A stretch of 64,000 nucleotides of DNA. It comes from Vibrio gazogenes. Lineage in GTDB: Bacteria > Pseudomonadota > Gammaproteobacteria > Enterobacterales > Vibrionaceae. Of the stretch, positions 60,401 to 64,000 are shown piece after piece. The notes beneath the pieces were generated by a model that saw only the letters and a program-made list of their open reading frames with translations, was not told the DNA's origin and searched no databases. The position numbers and the translations under genes are program-made. The stretch's first letter is position 1. Each line of letters starts with the position of its first letter. The stretch lies in contig NZ_CP018835.1 of NCBI RefSeq assembly GCF_002196515.1, forward strand, positions 3,224,001 to 3,288,000, given 5' to 3'.

Positions 60401-60906
60401 CCCCGACTTGCATACTCACCCGGGCCAAATACTTGATCGACATGACGATAGCCGGCATTTTCAAGTTGTTCTCTGAGCTTTACTAAAGAAAAGCGATCTC
60501 TTTGTTTGACGATCAGCGTATGTTGCAGCAAAAAATCGCGGGGTGACTGTCTTTGCAGTAATGTCGTCACCGGGATAATCGTTATCCCACCCGGTTGTTT
60601 GGGCAGGTGATAGAGCCGTGAGATCCGATCAGAGATAATATCCTGATGCGGGGAAAAACTGTCATAAGGCAGTGTTTCCCAGTCCGGGAATACCGTGACA
60701 CCGGCTGAGTAAAATTGTTCGATTTCCTGCTGTAATTTCAACGCCATCTGCGGGTCCGCAGTGACGAGCAGCGTATGGTGTTGATGCCGATGGGACAGCT
60801 CTGCTGCCACCAGTGCAAGACTGGCACCCGTCAGGTTACCGATCTGTTTTTTATCTCCCGGGCCTTGAGTGGCCGGAAGCGATAGAATGGGATTTAAGCT
60901 GGTCAT
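57442..60906 (-). CDS. mfd: Transcription-repair coupling factor Mfd
   Basis: Removes RNA polymerase stalled at DNA lesions and recruits UvrA. UvrB-like N-terminal domains (DWETLPYDSFSPHQD), RNA-polymerase-interacting domain (GQPVVHIDHGIGRYIGL), RecG-like helicase with Walker A GDVGFGKTEVAMRAAF and DEEHRFG box, TRG motif, and the C-terminal domain. The ATG at 60906 gives 1154 residues, near the E. coli length of 1148; a TTG at 60930 would overlap the upstream gene by 17 bases. Seven bases separate it from the PilZ gene, so they form an operon. Confidence 0.97.
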   Translation of the reverse strand: MTSLNPILSLPATQGPGDKKQIGNLTGASLALVAAELSHRHQHHTLLVTADPQMALKLQQEIEQFYSAGVTVFPDWETLPYDSFSPHQDIISDRISRLYHLPKQPGGITIIPVTTLLQRQSPRDFLLQHTLIVKQRDRFSLVKLREQLENAGYRHVDQVFGPGEYASRGAILDLFPMGSDLPYRFDFFDDEIDTIRTFDPENQRSIEEIQEVRLLPAHEFPTTATAIEAFRSRFRQRFEASREPESVYMQVSKGIWPAGIEYWQPLFFDHTETLFDYLPPETQLIVVGDIEPSIDRFLNDVHERYEQRRVDPLRPLLEPAELWLQKDQLFAMLKPFSQFQVHSKPVTEKAGRFNLQVSPLPEIKAQHQHKEPLAALRQFVESHTGQIVFSVESEGRREALLELLQRIKLRPTTLPSFQDACLSDEKYALILGTAEHGFILHEQQVALICESDLLGDRVVQRRKKDKRVTNSDAIIRNLAELKPGQPVVHIDHGIGRYIGLQTLEVGGITTEYVTLEYQGEAKLYVPVSALNLISRYSGGADENAPIHKLGGESWTRARRKAAEKARDVAAELLDVYAKRELKPGHVFALDREQYATFKASFPFEETDDQSMAINAVLSDMCQNKAMDRLVCGDVGFGKTEVAMRAAFVCTDNSKQVAVLVPTTLLAQQHFENFRDRFANHPIRVEVLSRFKTAKEQKQILQDVADGKIDILVGTHKLLSSELKFKDLGLLIVDEEHRFGVRQKEKVKAMRADVDILTLTATPIPRTLNMAMSGMRDLSIIATPPARRLAVKTFVRQSDPTIVREAVLREVMRGGQVYYLHNQVETIDKVAADLEKLIPEARITVAHGQMRERELERIMNDFYHQRFNLLVCTTIIETGIDVPTANTIIMHRADTLGLAQLHQLRGRVGRSHHQAYAYLLTPHPKAMTKDAVKRLEALASLEDLGAGFTLATHDLEIRGAGELLGEEQSGQIQSVGFTLYMEMLEQAVDALKSGKEPSLDDLLKTQTEVELRLPALLPDDYIPDINTRLSMYKQIASVSNPDELNELRVELIDRFGKLPDAALNLLEISKLKLEAAALNIKKIEAHSKGGYIEFDLNASINPAYLVQLLQSQPKQYGMDGPTKFKFTLPLEERNQRLGFIRDMLNEFQQNILPAS

Positions 60907-60913
60907 GAGTTTG

Positions 60914-61480
60914 CTATTTATTTCTTTCAAGAGAGCGACGACGGAGTAGTTTCTGCTGTTGATATAGAGCGGCTCGAATTAATAAATCCTGATCGGATTC
61001 TCTCAGGAGGTCATATTTCACGGTCACAAGATAGTGTTCGTCTTCAGCCTGACAGTTGCCAACATGAGCATAACAATATATAGCGGCAGGTGGATGATCC
61101 AGAAACAGTTTGACGCGTAGTAATGTATCGATATCTAGCGGTTGATGGCTGACATAAGTAAACTGGCTGGCACCAAACGATTCAGTCTGGTGGCGTTGCT
61201 GAGGATCATCTTGCTGAGACAACATAAAGTTCAGCAGCATGTTTAATTTGGTATTTTGACTATCCAGCAACTGAATGAGATTTTTAAAATCATTATTTTT
61301 CAGTTCTTGCCGGGCCACATCACCAAGTTGGTCAAGATGACTGAATTCACATGCAACAATAAATGGTACAGGGATTTCACTTTCAAATACCTCTTCAGAA
61401 GGGAATGATGCCCCTGCCGCCAAAGGCTCGATATTGATTGTGAGTGCATGTTGCACTGTAAAAAACTCTTGTTCGACCAT
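60914..61480 (-). CDS. plzB: PilZ-like protein of the V. cholerae PlzB type
   Basis: 188 residues. Gene order mfd-(this gene)-lolC matches that of plzB (VC1885) in V. cholerae, one of its five PilZ-domain proteins. The PilZ c-di-GMP pattern RxxxR with a following (D/N)xSxxG is not evident here; the place of the latter is taken by something like DIDTLLRVKLFLD. It may therefore not bind c-di-GMP and could serve as an adaptor. Probably co-transcribed with mfd. Assignment relies mostly on synteny and overall pattern. Confidence 0.75.
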   Translation of the reverse strand: MVEQEFFTVQHALTINIEPLAAGASFPSEEVFESEIPVPFIVACEFSHLDQLGDVARQELKNNDFKNLIQLLDSQNTKLNMLLNFMLSQQDDPQQRHQTESFGASQFTYVSHQPLDIDTLLRVKLFLDHPPAAIYCYAHVGNCQAEDEHYLVTVKYDLLRESDQDLLIRAALYQQQKLLRRRSLERNK

Positions 61481-61644
61481 GGTTCATTCCTCATCTTTGC
61501 ATGTTGATTATCGCTATACGAATGAACTAATCAAGGTATAGAGCTGTCATTTGTATGAATTAACAATGAATTGGCAAATTAATGCTACAACCTGAGTCAG
61601 TTTATCGTTAAAGTACCGTGCAATAGTCTTTATTGGTTTATAGT

Positions 61645-62853
61645 ATGTTTCGTCCTGTTTCGGTATTTATAGGGTTCAGATATTTACGAGGACAGTCAGG
61701 TGATCGGTTCAGCCGTTTTGTTTCCCGTATTTCAACGGTCGGTATCACCATCGGTGTGTTAGCGCTGGTCACGGTCTTGTCGGTCATGAATGGCTTTGAG
61801 TCTCAACTGAAAAACCGGATTCTCGGGGTTTTACCGCATGCGGTGGTTTATCAGGGACATGAACGAACCCAATGGCAAGCAACGCCGCCGTCTTTCCTTC
61901 AACAGTTTCCCGCGCAATCCTCCCCTGAACCAATTGTACGCAGTGAAGCGGTTGTTCAGAGTGCGAGCGAGCTATCGGCCGGCATCATGCTAGGGATTGA
62001 GCCTCAGGACAACGATCCACTTGCACAATATTTGATCATCGGAACGATGCAAGATTTACATGCCGGAGATTATACACTTTTCCTCGGTCATCAGTTAGCA
62101 AGACAACTGAATGTTTCTCAAGGCGATAAAGTCCGTCTGATGGTGACACAAGCGAGTCAGTTTACACCTCTGGGGCGCATTCCCAGTCAACGCAACTTTA
62201 CCGTCGCCGGTATCTTTAACACCGGTTCTGATATCGATGCTCAACTGATGATTACCCATATCCATGATGCGCAGCGGCTATTACGTTTCAATGAGCACAC
62301 CATTTCCGGCTGGCGATTGTCGTTTGCCGACCCTTTTATGGTCTCTGAACTGGCGAAAAAACCATTACCACAAGGGTGGCACTGGAGTGACTGGCGGGAT
62401 CAGCGTGGCGAATTATTTCAGGCCGTGCGGATGGAAAAAAACATGATGGGGCTGATGCTGGGACTGATTGTCGCCATCGCCGCTTTTAATATTATTTCTG
62501 CGTTGATCATGGTTGTGATGGAAAAACAGTCAGAAGTGGCGATTTTGAAAACGCAGGGGATGACCAATTTGCAGGTTCTGTTTGTCTTTATTGTTCAGGG
62601 GGCCAGCAGTGGTATTGCCGGTGCGCTGAGTGGTGGTATTCTCGGCATCCTGACTGCGAGTTACCTGAATTCGATTTTACAAATATTGGGGGTGGACTTG
62701 ATTGCGATGGGCGGTTCGTTACCCGTGATGATTCGGCCCAGCCAAATTGTAGTGGTGGAGTTGCTGACCATTGCTTTGAGTCTTTTGGCAACCTTATATC
62801 CTTCACTCCGTGCATCGTCCGTTCATCCAGCAGAGGCTTTACGATATGAATAA
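61645..62853 (+). CDS. lolC: Lipoprotein-releasing ABC transporter permease LolC
   Basis: Permease of the LolCDE complex that lifts outer-membrane lipoproteins from the inner membrane onto LolA. Four membrane helices with a large periplasmic loop after the first, N-terminal [20 protein letters not shown] and [20 protein letters not shown] chose the ATG at 61645 (402 residues). It overlaps lolD by 8 bases. The LolC or LolE name rests on order: this copy precedes lolD. Confidence 0.94.
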   Translation: MFRPVSVFIGFRYLRGQSGDRFSRFVSRISTVGITIGVLALVTVLSVMNGFESQLKNRILGVLPHAVVYQGHERTQWQATPPSFLQQFPAQSSPEPIVRSEAVVQSASELSAGIMLGIEPQDNDPLAQYLIIGTMQDLHAGDYTLFLGHQLARQLNVSQGDKVRLMVTQASQFTPLGRIPSQRNFTVAGIFNTGSDIDAQLMITHIHDAQRLLRFNEHTISGWRLSFADPFMVSELAKKPLPQGWHWSDWRDQRGELFQAVRMEKNMMGLMLGLIVAIAAFNIISALIMVVMEKQSEVAILKTQGMTNLQVLFVFIVQGASSGIAGALSGGILGILTASYLNSILQILGVDLIAMGGSLPVMIRPSQIVVVELLTIALSLLATLYPSLRASSVHPAEALRYE

Positions 62854-63520
62854 TCTCCTTGAATGTCGCCAGCTCACTAAAATTTATCGGGAAGGAGAGC
62901 TTGCGACACATGTCTTACAAGGTGTCAGCTTTTCGATGCAGCCTGGAGAGTTTGCTTCGATAGTGGGGTCATCCGGCTCGGGGAAAAGCACCTTACTACA
63001 CATCTTAGGGGCTCTTGATCAACCCACCAGTGGCGATGTGACGTTTTTAGGTCATGACATGTTGCAGCTCCGCTCCGCGCAGCAGGCAAAAATCCGTAAT
63101 CAACACATTGGCTTTGTGTATCAGTTTCATCACTTACTCGCCGATTTTTCAGCATTAGAAAATGTGGCAATGCCGTTGCTGATTGGTGGTGAGTCAGTTG
63201 CCAATGCGACCCACACGGCGCAACAATGGCTTGCCCGTGTCGGGCTTGATCACCGGCTCTCTCATCGCCCGAGTGAACTTTCGGGCGGCGAGCGGCAACG
63301 GGTTGCGATAGCCCGGGCGCTGGTCAACAAACCATCTCTGGTATTAGCGGATGAACCAACTGGTAATCTGGATCATCAGACGGCCCTGGCTGTGTATGAG
63401 CTAATGAGAGAGTTGAATGAAGATTCTCAGACAGCATTTTTAGTGGTCACGCATGATCAGGAACTTGCGGGAAAAATGAATCGTATTCTGACGATGAAAG
63501 ACGGTTTACTGACGTCGTAA
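62846..63520 (+). CDS. lolD: Lipoprotein-releasing ABC transporter ATPase LolD
   Basis: ATPase of LolCDE. Walker [13 protein letters not shown], signature [15 protein letters not shown], Walker [14 protein letters not shown]-loop VVTHD. I start at the ATG at 62846, giving 224 residues beginning [14 protein letters not shown], as in other LolD proteins; the longer frame is read from the end of lolC. It ends 12 bases before lolE. Confidence 0.97.
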   Translation: MNNLLECRQLTKIYREGELATHVLQGVSFSMQPGEFASIVGSSGSGKSTLLHILGALDQPTSGDVTFLGHDMLQLRSAQQAKIRNQHIGFVYQFHHLLADFSALENVAMPLLIGGESVANATHTAQQWLARVGLDHRLSHRPSELSGGERQRVAIARALVNKPSLVLADEPTGNLDHQTALAVYELMRELNEDSQTAFLVVTHDQELAGKMNRILTMKDGLLTS

Positions 63521-63532
63521 GGAGAGCACAAA

Positions 63533-64000
63533 GTGATTTCATCATTATCTCTGATGATTGGTCGTCGTTTTAGCCGTTCCAAAAAAAGAAACAAACTGGT
63601 TTCCTTTATTTCAATGTCCTCCACTCTAGGGATTGCTTTCGGGGTGGCTGTGATTGTGATTGGTTTATCAGCGATGAACGGGTTTGAAAGAGAATTAGAT
63701 AACCGGGTTCTATCAGTGATCCCGCATGGTGAATTTGAGGGGGTCGAAGGGCCGCTCCAAGCATGGCCGGCCATGATGAAGAAAGTCACTTCTTTTCCTC
63801 AGATTGTTGCGGCAGCACCTTATGTCCGGTTTACCGCGTTGGCAGAGAAAGGCCAGCAACTGAAAGCGATAGAGGTCCGTGGTATTGACCCAGAGATGGA
63901 GCGTCACGTGTCTGAGCTTTCCCGCTATATCACGGGACAGACATTTACGAAGGCTTCTCCCGGTAAGCATCAGGTCATCCTCGGGCAGGGCGTTGCCCAA
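63533..64000 (+). CDS. lolE: Lipoprotein-releasing ABC transporter permease LolE (5' part)
   Basis: Second permease of the Lol exporter, running off the right edge after 156 codons. It starts at a GTG with AAGGAG about 8 bases upstream and reads VISSLSLMIGRRFSRSKKRN and then VSFISMSSTLGIAFGVAVIV and MNGFERELDNRVLSVIPHGE, closely resembling LolC in layout (N-terminal membrane helix, then the periplasmic loop). Last gene of the lolC-lolD-lolE operon. Confidence 0.95.
   Translation, partial: MISSLSLMIGRRFSRSKKRNKLVSFISMSSTLGIAFGVAVIVIGLSAMNGFERELDNRVLSVIPHGEFEGVEGPLQAWPAMMKKVTSFPQIVAAAPYVRFTALAEKGQQLKAIEVRGIDPEMERHVSELSRYITGQTFTKASPGKHQVILGQGVAQ

Overview
This window reads as a chromosomal segment of a Vibrio (Vibrionaceae, Gammaproteobacteria). 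Most of it follows a gene order I know from Vibrio chromosomes: dctM, dctBD, tig-clpP-clpX-lon-hupB-ppiD-comEA, cmk-rpsA-ihfB-lapA-lapB-pyrF, miaE, cysB, lrp, ftsK, dsbB, nhaB, fadR, a VC1899-type CARF nuclease, hinT-(lipoproteins)-lpoB-thiK-ycfP-ndh, csiV-mfd-plzB and lolC-lolD-lolE. The FadR carries the extra internal segment typical of Vibrio, and LuxN, CsiV and PlzB type proteins are Vibrio hallmarks.

Layout. 1-4850: end of a C4-dicarboxylate TRAP transporter, a stand-alone ClpP paralogue, and the DctB/DctD two-component system. 5347-14220: chaperone and protease block with sigma-32-like promoters, then HU, PpiD and a ComEA-like DNA-binding protein. 14304-20749: an A+T-rich quorum-sensing block set between comEA and cmk, holding luxN and luxM (HAI-1/AinS type acyl-homoserine lactone system, overlapping genes) plus a decaying second luxN. 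21050-28000: cmk, S1, IHF-beta, LPS regulators LapA/LapB, PyrF, MiaE. 28266-36938: regulators CysB, Lrp and FadR, with FtsK, DsbB and NhaB; a relic of alanine dehydrogenase (ald) lies between cysB and lrp. 36998-44600: CARF nuclease without any CRISPR locus, HinT, cell-wall lipoproteins, ThiK, YcfP and NADH dehydrogenase II under a candidate FNR operator. 45064-56336: an accessory catabolic island of a peptide-type ABC importer, a hydantoinase-A-like ATPase, a DUF917 protein, a DUF1177 protein and a MalT-like LuxR regulator. 56606-64000: CsiV, Mfd, PilZ protein and the Lol exporter (lolE is cut by the window end).

The least ordinary parts are the luxMN block with its degenerate paralogue (phosphoacceptor His replaced by Tyr, receiver split off by a frameshift and closed by an in-frame stop), the ald relic, an unidentified coding fragment at the left edge of the ABC island, and the island itself, whose substrate cannot be read from sequence. 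I found no rRNA, tRNA, CRISPR array or intact insertion sequence. Terminator hairpins, start-codon choices and promoter matches were read by eye and are predictions.
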